NCBI GenBank assembly: GCA_009801085.1
Contig: VNWV01000003.1
Span: forward strand, 2,666,001-2,730,000
DNA: 64,000 nt
Reading direction: 5' to 3'
From: Lasiodiplodia sp. COLG20
Taxonomy: Eukaryota; Ascomycota; Dothideomycetes; Botryosphaeriales; Botryosphaeriaceae
The notes beneath the pieces were generated by a model. The model did no database searches. It was given only the letters and a program-made list of their open reading frames with translations, and had not been told where the DNA came from. Of the stretch, positions 1 through 9,772 are shown one piece after another; within the stretch, counting starts at the first letter, position 1; every line of letters starts with the position of its first letter. Made by a program: the position numbers and the translations under genes.

Positions 1-2034
1 GCCGATCACGTTCGTCTGCTTACTTTCGCCATTTCTGACGGCGCCATTCCCGATGCCGTTGGCCGTGGCTATGTTGTTCGCCGTGTCCTGAGGCGAGGTG
101 CCCGCTATGCTCGCAAGTATCTGCACACCGACATTGGGAGCTTCTTCTCCAAGATCGTGCCGAAGCTTGTTGAGCAGGTCGGCGACATGTTCCCTGAAAT
201 CAAGAAGAGGGAGCAAGACGTCAAAGAGATCCTGGACGAGGAGGAACAGGCGTTTGCTAAGAGCTTGGACCGTGGCGAGGTTATGTTCGACAAGTACGCC
301 AAGCAGGTTGAGGCTAGCGGAAGCAAAAAGATTCCTGGAAAGGACGTGTGGAGGCTGTACGATACTTACGGTTTCCCTGAGGATCTGACCCTCATCATGG
401 CCGAGGAAAGGGGTCTTACCATCGACGATGCGGAGGTCAGAGAGGCGCAGGCCATTGCGAAGGAAGCCAGCAAGGGCGCAAAGAAGACTGGTGCCAACGT
501 GGTCAAGCTGGACGTGCACGATCTCGGTCATCTTCAGGAGTCGAAGATTGCTCCGACCGACGACTCGTTCAAGTTCGCGAAGGACAACATTACTGCCAAG
601 ATCAAGGCTATCTTCCACCCGGAGAAGAAATTCATCAAAAGCACGAGCGATGTCAGTGAGGGCGAGCAGATTGGTCTGGTTTTGGATAGGACGAACTTCT
701 ATGCCGAGCAGGGTGGTCAGGAGTATGATACTGGCAAGATCTTGATTGAGGGTGCCAACGAGGCTGCCTTCGACGTGCAGAACGTGCAGGTCTCGAACGG
801 CTATGTTCTCCACACCGGATACCTCAGCTACGGTGCTCTTTCGCTTGAAGATGAAGTCATCTGCGAGTATGATGAGCTCCGCCGCAACCCAATCCGCAGC
901 AACCACACCGGTACTCACGTGCTGAACTACGCCCTCCGCGAGGTTCTTGGGTGGGACATTGATCAAAAGGGTTCTCTTGTCGCTCCTGAGAAGCTGCGTT
1001 TCGATTTTTCGTGGAAGCAGGGCGTCACTGAGGCCGAGATTCAGAAGATTGAAACCATCTCCAACGGCTACATTCGCGACAACCGGGCTGTGTATGTCGA
1101 GCCTATCACCGTTGCCGACGCATACAAGATCCGCGGTGTCCGCGCCATCTTTGGCGAGAAATACCCTGACCCCGTCCGCGTCGTCTCCATTGGTGTTCCT
1201 GTTAAGGATCTCATGGCAGACCCTGAGAACGAAAAGTGGGAGAAGCTCAGCATTGAGTTCTGCGGTGGAACTCACGTCTCCAGCACGGGCGAGATCAAGC
1301 AGCTTGTCGTTGTCGAGGAGAGCGGTATCGCTAAGGGTATCCGTCGTATCATCGCTGTCACTGGCCAAGGTGCGTACGACGTCCAGCGCGTCGCCGCCGA
1401 CTTCTCCAAGGAGCTCGAGCGCTTGGAGAAGATGCCGTTTGGCCCCGAGAAGGAGGTTCTCCAGAAGAAGATCCAGAACGAGCTGAACGAGCTCTCCATT
1501 TCGCTGATCGAGAAGGAGAAGTTCCGCAAGCGCTTCGCCGCGGTGGCTAAGGCGAACCTCGACCAGCAGAAGAAGCTGAGCAAGGTTGTCAGCAAGAAGG
1601 TGCTGGACACAGTCACAGACTACTTTGCGCAGAACAAGGACGCCAAGTTTTTGGTACAGAAGCTCGACTATGACCCGCAGCACACGAGCAAGGCAATCAC
1701 TGAGGCCATCAAGCACGTCAGCACCAAGCAGAAGGATAAGACAGTCTACCTGATTGCTGGTGACGTCAAGGAGGGCAAGGTCGCGCACGGTTGCTACTTG
1801 GGTGATGTAAGTTTCCAAATCTAGTCATTTGCAATACCCAGTTACTAATACTTGTCATAGCACTTTGAGACTCAGGGCGCTTCTGCTACTGAGTGGTCTA
1901 AGGCCGTGTCGGGAGCCGTCGGCGGCAAGGCTGGTGGCAAGGGCAAGACCTCCATTGGTCAAGGTACCAACCCGGACAAGTTGGATGAAGGTTTGGAGCT
2001 TGCGACGAAATACTTGGAGAAGTTCCAGATCTAG
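1..2034 (+). CDS. ala1: Alanyl-tRNA synthetase, cytosolic/mitochondrial (3' part)
   Basis: Charges tRNA-Ala with alanine. The frame is open from base 1, so the 5' end lies outside the window. Exons 1..1806 and 1861..2034 are joined by a 54-nt GT-AG intron and encode 659 residues. Fungal AlaRS is about 950-1000 residues, so the missing N-terminal third is most of the aminoacylation core. Visible here are the end of the tRNA-recognition region, the editing-domain zinc motifs (NHTGTH near residue 301 and CGGTH near residue 421) and a C-terminal C-Ala domain with a coiled-coil stretch ([10 protein letters not shown]) and a Gly/Lys-rich tail (GGKAGGKGK). The intron falls directly after GD in 'CYLGD', and the downstream exon continues HFETQGA in frame. 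Family assignment is firm; the symbol follows yeast naming. Confidence 0.95.
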
Positions 2035-2715
2035 GCAACGAGCTCGGAAAGCAAATAAAAAAAAAAGGAAAAGGAAAACATGGAAAGGAAGAATGAAATC
2101 GAGTATCGGTATCCCTAGATGGGTAGATCTTGGTTATGTATATCAAACGTCTCGTTGACTGCCACTCAGTTGAAGAGCGCTTCTTGTAAAGATTGTGAAG
2201 GATACATTTATTCTGAGAGGCCACGATTGGCCCTTGATCTGAAGCCTTTGCGCTGGCATCTGGTCCTGGTACCCAAGAAGTCCACCATGTAAAAATATCT
2301 GCGGACTCAAAAACTCCACCCCGCACTTGTACTGCAGGCCTCGAGCTCCCCGCCCAACTTAGCATTACCCAGCTCCAAATCCCACAATCAGAACCGCGGA
2401 CCGTGGCTCCTAATCTCCTATCCCCGCTAAACTCCGGAGTAAGCACAAGCAGTAATGGCGCCGGCGGTGGCGGCGACGCTAGCATCCTTTATGCACGAGC
2501 GGGCCGCCAAATTGCCTTTTCAGGATTAGCGTCGCCGACGCAGTACCAGTATCCTGCCTCTTCTTCCTCCAGAGAAGTATAAGTAACCTTCTGAGTCTGC
2601 ATTTGGGGAGGGGAACATGCACTGGCAACAAGCAAAAAAGGAAGACACATCCAATTCGTGAAATTTCCCGCAAAGCTCAAACACCAACTTCCATCTTTCT
2701 ATACCCCCAGAAGAC
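2035..2715. other. Intergenic, AlaRS 3' UTR and SDR promoter
   Basis: This 681-bp stretch between two same-direction genes starts with an A-rich run (about 2055-2085) that fits a 3' UTR. The sequence just before the SDR start is C/A-rich, as in fungal 5' leaders. Open frames on the minus strand have no recognisable protein character. I see no RNA gene or repeat. Confidence 0.6.
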
Positions 2716-3510
2716 ATGTCTTCCACAGCCTACACTCCCAAACTCTCCACCCAAACCGTCCTCGTCATCGGCGGCACCAGCGGAATCGGCCTGGCCATCG
2801 CCGCCGAGGCCCTCGCCCAGTCGGCCGCACACGTCACCATCGCCGGCTCAACCCAATCCAAGTTATCCAACGCTCTCTCGCACCTACGCAGCAACAACAA
2901 AGATGACAGGATCAGCGGCTACACCTGCGACCTCTCCAACCCGACCACCATAGAAGCGAACCTCCGCGCGCTCCTGGACGCGACCGTCGCCGGCAACGGC
3001 ACCGGCCGCATCGACCACGTCGCCTTCACGGCGGGCGACGCGCTGGCGCTGAAGCCCCTCGCCGAGCTCACCATCGAGAGCGTGCAGGCGGCCGGCACGG
3101 TGCGCTTCATGGGCGTGCTGATGCTCGGCAAGCTGCTGCCGGCGTACGCCACGCCGGGCCCCACCTCGTCGCTGACGCTGACGGGCGGCGTCAACACGAA
3201 CCGGCCGGCGCCGGGCTGGACGGTGCCGGCGGCGTACGGCGCGGCGACGCAGGGCGTGATGCGCGGGCTGGCCGTCGACCTGAAGCCGCTGCGCGTGAAC
3301 ATGGTCGAGCCCGGCGCGGTCGAGACGCCGTTGTGGGACTGCGTGCCGGGCGCTGACAGGGAGGCGATGAAGCAGCGCTTTGCTGCCAAAACGACGGTGG
3401 GGAGGGTCGGGAGGCCCGAGGACACGGCTGAGGCGTACGTGTACTTGATGAAGGACTACTTCGCCGTGGGAACGATTGTTGAGTCGAACGGGGGTGTGTT
3501 GCTGGTGTAG
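2716..3510 (+). CDS. Atypical short-chain dehydrogenase/reductase
   Basis: Single-exon 264-residue protein of classical SDR length. The Rossmann nucleotide-binding motif is clear at residues 19-25 (GGTSGIG), and the family signature near the end (AVDLKPLRVNMVEPG, about residues 186-200) is intact. The region that should hold the catalytic YxxxK reads YGAAT at residues 174-178, so the lysine position is Thr. No Ser sits at the usual place about 13 residues upstream. The NNAG motif is replaced by FTAG (about 104-107). The fold and NAD(P)-binding are well supported, but a normal SDR oxidoreductase mechanism is doubtful. Substrate is unknown. The start is the first ATG with the standard short N-terminal lead before the first beta strand. 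It is convergent with the downstream regulator gene. Confidence 0.88.
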   Translation: MSSTAYTPKLSTQTVLVIGGTSGIGLAIAAEALAQSAAHVTIAGSTQSKLSNALSHLRSNNKDDRISGYTCDLSNPTTIEANLRALLDATVAGNGTGRIDHVAFTAGDALALKPLAELTIESVQAAGTVRFMGVLMLGKLLPAYATPGPTSSLTLTGGVNTNRPAPGWTVPAAYGAATQGVMRGLAVDLKPLRVNMVEPGAVETPLWDCVPGADREAMKQRFAAKTTVGRVGRPEDTAEAYVYLMKDYFAVGTIVESNGGVLLV

Positions 3511-3829
3511 GTGGCTCGTTGCTTGACAGCAACTTGGTCTTTGAAACCGAATGGTCTTCGTGGGTTTCTTCATGAGGAGCAGAATGTGTGGGCAGTGGAA
3601 GCTATTTTCTAGACGTGAATGTTTAATTTTTCGACATTTACGTCCGACTGAGTGAAGAACAAATCCACGCTCTGTAGTATCCAGCCACGAATACTCTAAA
3701 GTGTGGCAATCGTGTAGGAGTTCGGTCCACCTAGTATTGCAACCTAGTCGAGGTAGTTGAAGCTATTGTCCGGATACCCTTGTTTGCATTTTTGTTGTAC
3801 ATGCATGTCCGGGTGAACGCTCGCATTCA
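3511..3829. other. Intergenic between convergent genes, with repeat remnant
   Basis: A 319-bp gap between the SDR stop and the stop of the Zn2Cys6 regulator. Most of it is occupied by degenerate pieces of the dispersed palindromic element (see the repeat entry at 3590..3800). Otherwise nothing is recognised. Confidence 0.6.
3590..3800. mobile_element. Degenerate remnant of the palindromic MITE family
   Basis: Contains the central-spacer motif (3620-3645, TTCGACATTTACGTCCG) and a separate half-palindrome at 3753-3775 (GTAGTTGAAGCTATTGTCCGG), plus a fragment like the terminal repeat (AATCCACGCT, about 3657). The parts are displaced from their order in intact copies, so it looks broken or rearranged. 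It overlaps the presumed 3' UTRs of both flanking genes. Confidence 0.5.
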
Positions 3830-6008
3830 TTACGGAAAGGCTTCCATAAGATTCTGCAGTGTGGCTTGCGGGTTCGCACCAGCCCAGTCTCCGCATTTGG
3901 TCAACATTCCCCTGGCGCCATCTGATTTCATTTTGCGAATGGTCTCGGAAGTTTGTGCAAGAGTGAACGTCATCCCGTTCCTGAATTTGGTACCCAGAAC
4001 CGGGTAGATGTCTGCTATGCGGTCGAACAGTAGGAGGTACATGTCGATGTCCGATTTAACCTCCTCGTTCTTAGTCTCGCTGTAGTGGAGCGCAAGCGTT
4101 CGGCCACAACCGTAGAGCGAAGAGCCCAGATGTGGGTTAATCAGAGCATCTACTGAGATCTTTGTTGCTTCTTGTACCATTCGGGATAGATTTGTGGCAG
4201 CTGCGATGCAATATTCGAAATCCTCAACTCGAGATGTTTCGGGATCCAGGGAACCAGTTGGCGAGGCCATTTGCAGAGGGTTGTACGCGGCTGTCTCGGG
4301 CCTATGATGTAGCAAGATGACGAGAACGCCTAATACAGCATTCAACCAAAAGATGTGAATTGCGTCTTTGACCGACGATGTCCTCATCATTGTCATGGCT
4401 CTTGGAAGGCTTAATTTGAACCGGCTGAGCTCCGTATCCAATTGCTGAAACTCGCGGAAATGTTCTTCTGGATCGGATGACGCGTCCAGTGAGTGTACAT
4501 GTTCTGTAGCGCGTCCTAATAAAACGTAGGCTTTTAGTATGGCCTGATACGTTGTTGAGTTACCCTCGGTTGGTGTGGACATGATCATCTTTCGTAGTGT
4601 GCGGCTGAAAGGCATGGTACTGTTCAGCTCTGGCGTCTGTGATTGAGGTTAGCAACGTAGCATGTATAGATAATCGTTGTCATCTGACCCTTCCATTGGC
4701 ATTTTGGAACACATCTTCGTCGACAGGCAAGTTCACCTTGAATTGCCTGTCATCGATGGCATGCGGCCACCCACAAGGAAACGCCATGGCGCGGTCCATC
4801 AAAAATAGCGTCCATATTGTTCGTCGTTGTTCTTCTTTCTCCAGCGCACATGTGGGTAGGCTGGTTTCCTGGACAATTCTGGACTGTTCACTATCAATGC
4901 GGTTCATTCCAAGGGTGACTGCTTGTCTCCAAGCGGTTCCAATAGAAAGCCAGCAAAGGGGATAATCTCCAGTGGTCCATGCAAGTATGCAAATGCAAAC
5001 GCTTGCTTGGATACCTTGCAGTGATGGGTATCTCTTTTCCGTGTTCTCACAGAGTTGTTTCGCTTTAGCAAACCATTCAAGCCGCCGGCCTCGAACCATG
5101 GGATCCGGATGGGACACAGCGGCTATTGCAATCACGGCGTACAGAAGTGCGGTCTCTTGACGACCTAAACTATTCTGTTGGAAGTGCTCGATCTTCTCTA
5201 AGTACCGGCGTTGGTGAAGAAATGGCAAAAATATGTGGTGCTGGCCAAAGTAAATGTCCACCAGTTCCAGTAGCAATGATTCCGACAGGAAGTCGTTCTT
5301 TAGCCAGAGAGAGGCATCTCCCGGTTCTTTGGGGCTATCTGTCCCGGAGCTCTGAGGGATGGAAGCCTGGTCAACATTCAGACCCGGGGTGTCAATACTA
5401 CAATCGAGAAGGGCCGCGAAATCATGTCCTGTGGGGTCCGGTATCTCTCCCGTTGATTCTGGTGTCACCAGTTGGTGTACTTGCGAGGTCGCATCTGGGT
5501 GTACATCGGTGTCTAGGCCCGAGATTATGTCGGGTACGGTAAGAGCGTTCTGAGGTGGGCCTTTTTCTGCTTGCCACGGAAAGCTAGCAGTCGGAAGAGG
5601 GCTCTGGAAAGGAAAGCCACCAGCAAATAAGGTGTTCACGGATTGCTCAACGGTCCAAGTTGAGTTTCGGCTGATAATATCCTGGTCAGCGTACCCGTCG
5701 ATGGAGCCTAAGCCGAATGTCCTCTCCGCTGCGTAAGTACGATTGGTGTAATCACACGAGATGCCCCATTTACGGCAGTTGGAGCAAACGGGACGTGCAA
5801 TCTATGAAGAAGCAATGGCGTTAACATGGAACAATCGCTTGAGCTGTTCAGCAAGGCTCGGGGCAACCGGAAATGAAAAAAGGGCTATGGCAGAACCAAT
5901 AGGCATAAAGTGGTTGGAAGAGAGCATGAAACGTACATCGCATTTTTTCTTCCGCGACCTACATCCGTTGCACGGCTGCTTGCGATGCGACGTGGCAACT
6001 GGCGGCAT
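3830..6008 (-). CDS. Zn(II)2Cys6 fungal transcription factor
   Basis: Nuclear DNA-binding regulator of 663 residues. Exons on the minus strand: 6008..5937, 5801..4689 and 4636..3830; introns are 135 and 52 nt. The zinc cluster spans the first intron: PCNGCRSRKKKCD in exon 1 joins IARPVCSNCRKWGISC in exon 2, giving a perfect C-x2-C-x6-C-x6-C-x2-C-x6-C at about residues 13-40, which validates the splice. The middle (about 200-460) matches the fungal-specific TF domain, with motifs such as YFGQHHIFLPFLH and a CGWPHAIDD stretch. No coiled coil is obvious after the cluster. The target pathway cannot be read from sequence. The neighbour is a convergent SDR, not a clear biosynthetic cluster. Confidence 0.92.
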
Positions 6009-6196
6009 GTCACGCGTTCCGAAGAATGATGGGAAAGGAAGCGCTCGACGCGAAGCTTGAGATGCAAGGTCTCTGGCGGGGAACCGGGGTTTGTCAGAGA
6101 TCCTTAGGCTCCGCTTCGGCTAGGTAGCCAGCCTTGGAGTTAGACATTCACGTGATCATAATCAAACCACTCACTTCCCTGCGGCCAGCTGGCTAT

Positions 6197-6434
6197 TAAA
6201 GTCTCCTCTTGCAGCCGGTGGCTAGCGTGTATTCATTTTTTGCTCATGTCATGGGCAGCTGAAGCTATCGTCCGGATGTGTATGTAGAATTAAAAATTCG
6301 ACATTCTCGTCCGGACGATAGCTTCAACTACCCACGTATGTTATTTTTCTAAGGCGGAGCTGGGGCATAGTTACGCCATGTTCTAAAGCCATACTATTCT
6401 TCGCGCTAGACATCGACTGCGAGAAGGGGCTGTA
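6197..6434. mobile_element. Palindromic MITE, near-complete copy
   Basis: Left terminal repeat about 6201-6229 (CTCTTGCAGCCGGTGGCTAG) and right terminal repeat about 6402-6432 (GCGCTAGACATCGACTGCGAG), ending CTG followed by TA. The central nested palindrome has arms near 6255-6276 and 6308-6334 around a spacer with TTCGACATT. Length is about 238 bp. It lies in the promoter of the Zn2Cys6 regulator. Confidence 0.85.
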
Positions 6435-6514
6435 CCTTGAGACTCGATTACGATCGGGCTTTGTGCAAGCCCTGGCAAAGGTGGGCTGATGTCTCACGTG
6501 AGAGATTATACTAA

Positions 6515-6732
6515 GAAAGTGCATTGCAGCTGAAGGCTGGCACAAAGGTTAGCAGGGTCCTAAATCATGGAGAGCCTCAGCAATTTTCTTTACGACACAT
6601 GTGGATAATAGAAGCTATCGTCCGGATGAGAATGTATAATTGCTAATGCCACACTTAAATCCGGATGATGGCTTCAGCTACGCATGCCGCAAAAAATAAA
6701 TCCACCCTAGCCTTCGGTTATGCACTTGCATG
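6515..6732. mobile_element. Palindromic MITE, diverged copy
   Basis: Left end near 6522-6540 (GCATTGCAGCTGAAGGCTGG), central arms at 6611-6627 (GAAGCTATCGTCCGGAT) and 6658-6680, and right end near 6702-6718 (CACCCTAGCCTTCGG). The outer ends are more degraded than in the neighbouring copy. Confidence 0.7.
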
Positions 6733-6866
6733 TCTGTCGGAGATGAGTTCCCACATCTGGCCCTGCACTAAAAGAAACGCCCATGCAGTGGATCGAGCAA
6801 CCCACGCAGAAATCGCTGAAATTGCTGTCTTGTTTCTGTCCTAATGTGGAGCCTTCGGGCACCGTT

Positions 6867-8013
6867 TTACCGACCACCGCCCATGCTGCTGATCATCTCC
6901 TTGTGCGTAGCTCTGTCGCGGTTCGTTTCACTCAAGGAAGCAATGCCTAAAAGAGAAGGGTGAGCTGATGCGCGGCGGCCGCAAATGAATAAGGACGACT
7001 TACTCCGAAGATCGCCGACAACGTCCTTTGCCTTGCCGAAGTAGACCTCCTCTGTAAAAGGTCAGCAAAAACAATCCCATCCATCGTCCTAGCTGTTGGA
7101 CTTACGCAGCAGGTTGCGCATCTTAAGCTCCATTTCTTCTACCATTTTGCCGATGTTGGCAACGTGCGACGTATCGTCGTCCACAGGCATATCCTGTTCC
7201 ACCTGGCGAACCATGTTTCCGCTGAGATCCAATGATCCCAGGTCGTTGCCATCGGTACCGAGGTTCAAGATGACAGTGCTGGTGAGCTTGTAGTGGGCAG
7301 TGCGAGCGCGGTCAAGGGCTTCGAAGACGTGTATGCTATCCCACCCACCGGTGGTCTTGCTGGATGGTGAGACGGCTGTATATTATCATCAGCAATTGTT
7401 CGCGTCATGCAATCCAGCACACGTACACTTCTTCAGCAACACGCAGCCCGCGAAGCCATCCTCCATGTCCCATAGGTACACACTCGAGATGCCACCCTCG
7501 TAGTACCTGTGCAGCATTACAGTGTTAGCCACAGCGCCATCAGCGCCATTGCCCCTCTGCAATGTCCCGTGGCCCTCGAATGCCGAACCACATTCACATT
7601 CGAACAGGATGCGACTCACAGCTCCCGGTAGACGTCAAAGGCCTCGTTAGCCTTGAGCTCCATCTTCCTCACGCGCTCGCTAGGCACGACGCCCTCGCCA
7701 TCCTCCAGCGGGGGCTCGAACTCGTTGCTCCACGGACTCCTCCAACTGTCACCATCGCGGTTGTAGTCGCAGCACAGGAAGTCACGCTTGGTCTTAGTGC
7801 AACGCTTGACCGCAAGAGGCACGTCGACGGACTCGAGCAGGTCTTCGGTGAGCGAGGGGGCGAGCTGGCAAAGGCGGTCGACGTTCTTGGCCGTGTCCTT
7901 AGGGTTAAGACGGCGGAGGAGGTCCCTAGCGGGGCACGGGTTAGTGTGCGACGTCAGGAAGGGATAGCATGCGGAACTGACAAAGCGCTATCGAAAGGGT
8001 CGGCAGAAGACAT
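6867..8013 (-). CDS. cap2: F-actin-capping protein subunit beta
   Basis: Barbed-end actin capping subunit that works as a heterodimer with the alpha subunit in cortical actin patches. Six exons on the minus strand: 8013..7982, 7925..7620, 7506..7427, 7375..7106, 7051..7004 and 6946..6867, 271 residues, the usual size of CapZ-beta. Family blocks are unmistakable: [10 protein letters not shown] near the start, then [60 protein letters not shown] and a C-terminal [15 protein letters not shown]. The start was chosen because the short first exon ([11 protein letters not shown]) is the conserved CapZ-beta N-terminus and keeps the frame across the first intron. Five short introns are many for such a small gene. 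Nothing appears broken. Confidence 0.95.
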
Positions 8014-8474
8014 GGTGGAGGAATTTGGCGGCGCTTGGGAGCTGTAGCGGGGTGTTGTTGTCGTGGTGCGGGACGCCCGCCGTGAGCTTGCATGGGGGGG
8101 ATCGGCGCGCTACCTGACTCGGCTATGGAGCAACAGCTCGAGCTCCGCAACCGCACGAAGCGTTTCGCGTCACCACAGTCGCGCGAAATTGAGACACGTT
8201 TTTGCACTGCATTACACCGAAACCGACAGACGGGTATGCTCACGGAGCGATTGACGTCACTTGATGACAGAAGAATTGGATGCTCAACAATTTCCATGGG
8301 GGGTTGTGTCATTATTGCGGCATTGATTAACGTATTGAATGTTGCATTACTACAAGAGAACCAAGAATTAAGAGTGATGCGAGTTTTCCCAATTTCTTTC
8401 ATCCCTATATCGTCATCCGTTCAATTCGTCCGTATCCACCAGGGTTCGGGCGGACGAGCGCAGTGGCTGAGCCC
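8014..8474. other. Intergenic, cap2 promoter
   Basis: A 461-bp gap holding the cap2 5' region and the 3' UTR of the GPI protein gene, both on the minus strand. Long open frames here lack family features. No repeats recognised. Confidence 0.5.
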
Positions 8475-9109
8475 TTACAGGGCAAGGGCGGCAATGAAGA
8501 TGCCGGCAGCGCCAGCAGCAGAGATGCCAAGCTGCAGGTTGCTGTTGGCAGCGCTGTCAGAAGTGGAGGCAGCAGCAGAGCCGCTAGCGGTAGAGGAAGA
8601 GCCTGTTGCACTAAATTAGTCTTTTGCATTTCCGGGTCATGACCTCAGCACAACTTACCGGTCTCAGCAGCGGTGCCGGAAGCAGAAGAACCGGACCCAG
8701 AAGAGCCAGAAGAGCCCGAGGAAGAGCTGGAGCTGGAGCCGCCGGTGGCAGTGGCAGAGGTAGAGGCAGCAGTGTTGGTGGCGGTGCCAGCAACGGCGCC
8801 GGAGCTGCCAATGGGGAAGTAGGACGAGATGCACGACTGCTCGCAGTCGGCGTAGGCCGAGGCAGCAGAGGGAGAGCCGTCACCCTGGTCGCACTTGGCC
8901 ATGCACTCGGTCGTCTCGTTGGCGTTGCTCTCATTGGGGTGGGCGGTGCCAACGCAGGCGGCGGCGCACGTCACGTCGCCGGCGTCACACTTGGCCAGGC
9001 AGGACGCAGTGGGAGAGAGCGAGGCGCTGGTGGTAGTTGCGCTATCAGAGGACTGAGCAACGGCAACGACGGCGCAGAGGCCGGTGACAATGGCGGTGGT
9101 GAAACGCAT
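8475..9109 (-). CDS. GPI-anchored Cys/Ser-rich cell-surface protein
   Basis: Predicted secreted, GPI-anchored protein of 192 residues from exons 9109..8659 and 8602..8475. The signal peptide is MRFTTAIVTGLCAVVAVAQ. The mature N-terminal part carries eight cysteines as four CX3C pairs (CLAKC, CAAAC, CMAKC, CEQSC). Then comes a long Ser/Thr/Gly/Ala-rich stalk suited to O-glycosylation, and a hydrophobic tail (AAGAAGIFIAALAL) after a small-residue omega region (SDSAANSN). The acceptor at 8604-8603 was preferred over an upstream AG because only it yields the Ser-rich linker and GPI tail. An in-frame upstream ATG (9139) exists, but the Met at 9109 starts the signal peptide. Specific function is not recognised; a wall or adhesion role is inferred. 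Confidence 0.85.
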
Positions 9110-9772
9110 GGTGGTGCAATTGACTGAGGGGGTGATCAACTAAGGTTGTTTGATAGTGGTGTTGGACCAAAGCGAGTGTTGGGCGCGGCGGAAAGCGAAG
9201 GACGAGGCTGCGGTAGTGGGCAGCAGCAGTGACGGCAGCGACAGAGTTAAATAGGAGAAGGCGCGTGAGCGGCAGGATTGACGCCGCGGAAAATCTGGGG
9301 TTGGCTATATTTATGCTTTGGGCACCCTGTTTCTCGCAGATTCCGGACTAGTCCCGTATTCATTTCCAACTTGCATGGATCCCGACTAGCGCTTCTCGGC
9401 GCCCGGATGCTTGACCACGGCGCGTAGCCTCTTCCGCGACGCGTCCTGCACCCAAACACGTCCACCGACGCGTCCCCGCCAAATCAGCTGCCGCCTGCAC
9501 TGCGCCGGCGCCAGACAGCCGCCGAAAACAATTCTTGCCCGCGCACCCCATTGCCGTGGGAAGCTGCTGCCCGACTGCACCCCCGTTGGACTCACCATGT
9601 GCCAAGAACGGTTGGACATGCGGTGAAACGTAGTCCGCCTGAGGCGTTTAATGACTCGCCACGCCAGGCAGGCGCCACCAGCTACGTCAATCCATCGCCG
9701 AAACGTCGTGTCGGATCTTCGATTCCTGCTGGTAGCATCCGTGCGGAAGACACTGCACTTGCGGTGACCGTC
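9110..9772. other. Divergent promoter region, GPI protein / mph1
   Basis: A 663-bp stretch between two divergent starts. On the minus strand a TATA-like TATTTAA lies at about 9246-9252, some 140 nt upstream of the GPI-protein ATG. The mph1 side is GC-rich. An open frame continues upstream of the mph1 start to 9551 but lacks conserved character and is treated as 5' leader. Confidence 0.5.

Larger units (their letters stand above)
6009..6866. other. Regulator promoter region with two MITE copies
   Basis: Region between the 5' end of the Zn2Cys6 gene and the 3' end of the capping-protein gene. It holds two copies of the palindromic element (separate entries) and a CACGTG-like palindrome near 6150. 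No other gene-like signal is seen. Confidence 0.6.

Noticed and set aside
6197..6434. Considered CRISPR or bacterial-type repeat array for the palindromes
   Set aside because: Copies are dispersed, eukaryotic intergenic, unequal in spacing and bounded by TA with terminal inverted repeats; MITE is the better reading.
9551..9772. N-terminal extension of mph1
   Set aside because: Frame is open, but residues before MPPRKKR show no conservation pattern and lie in the divergent promoter.
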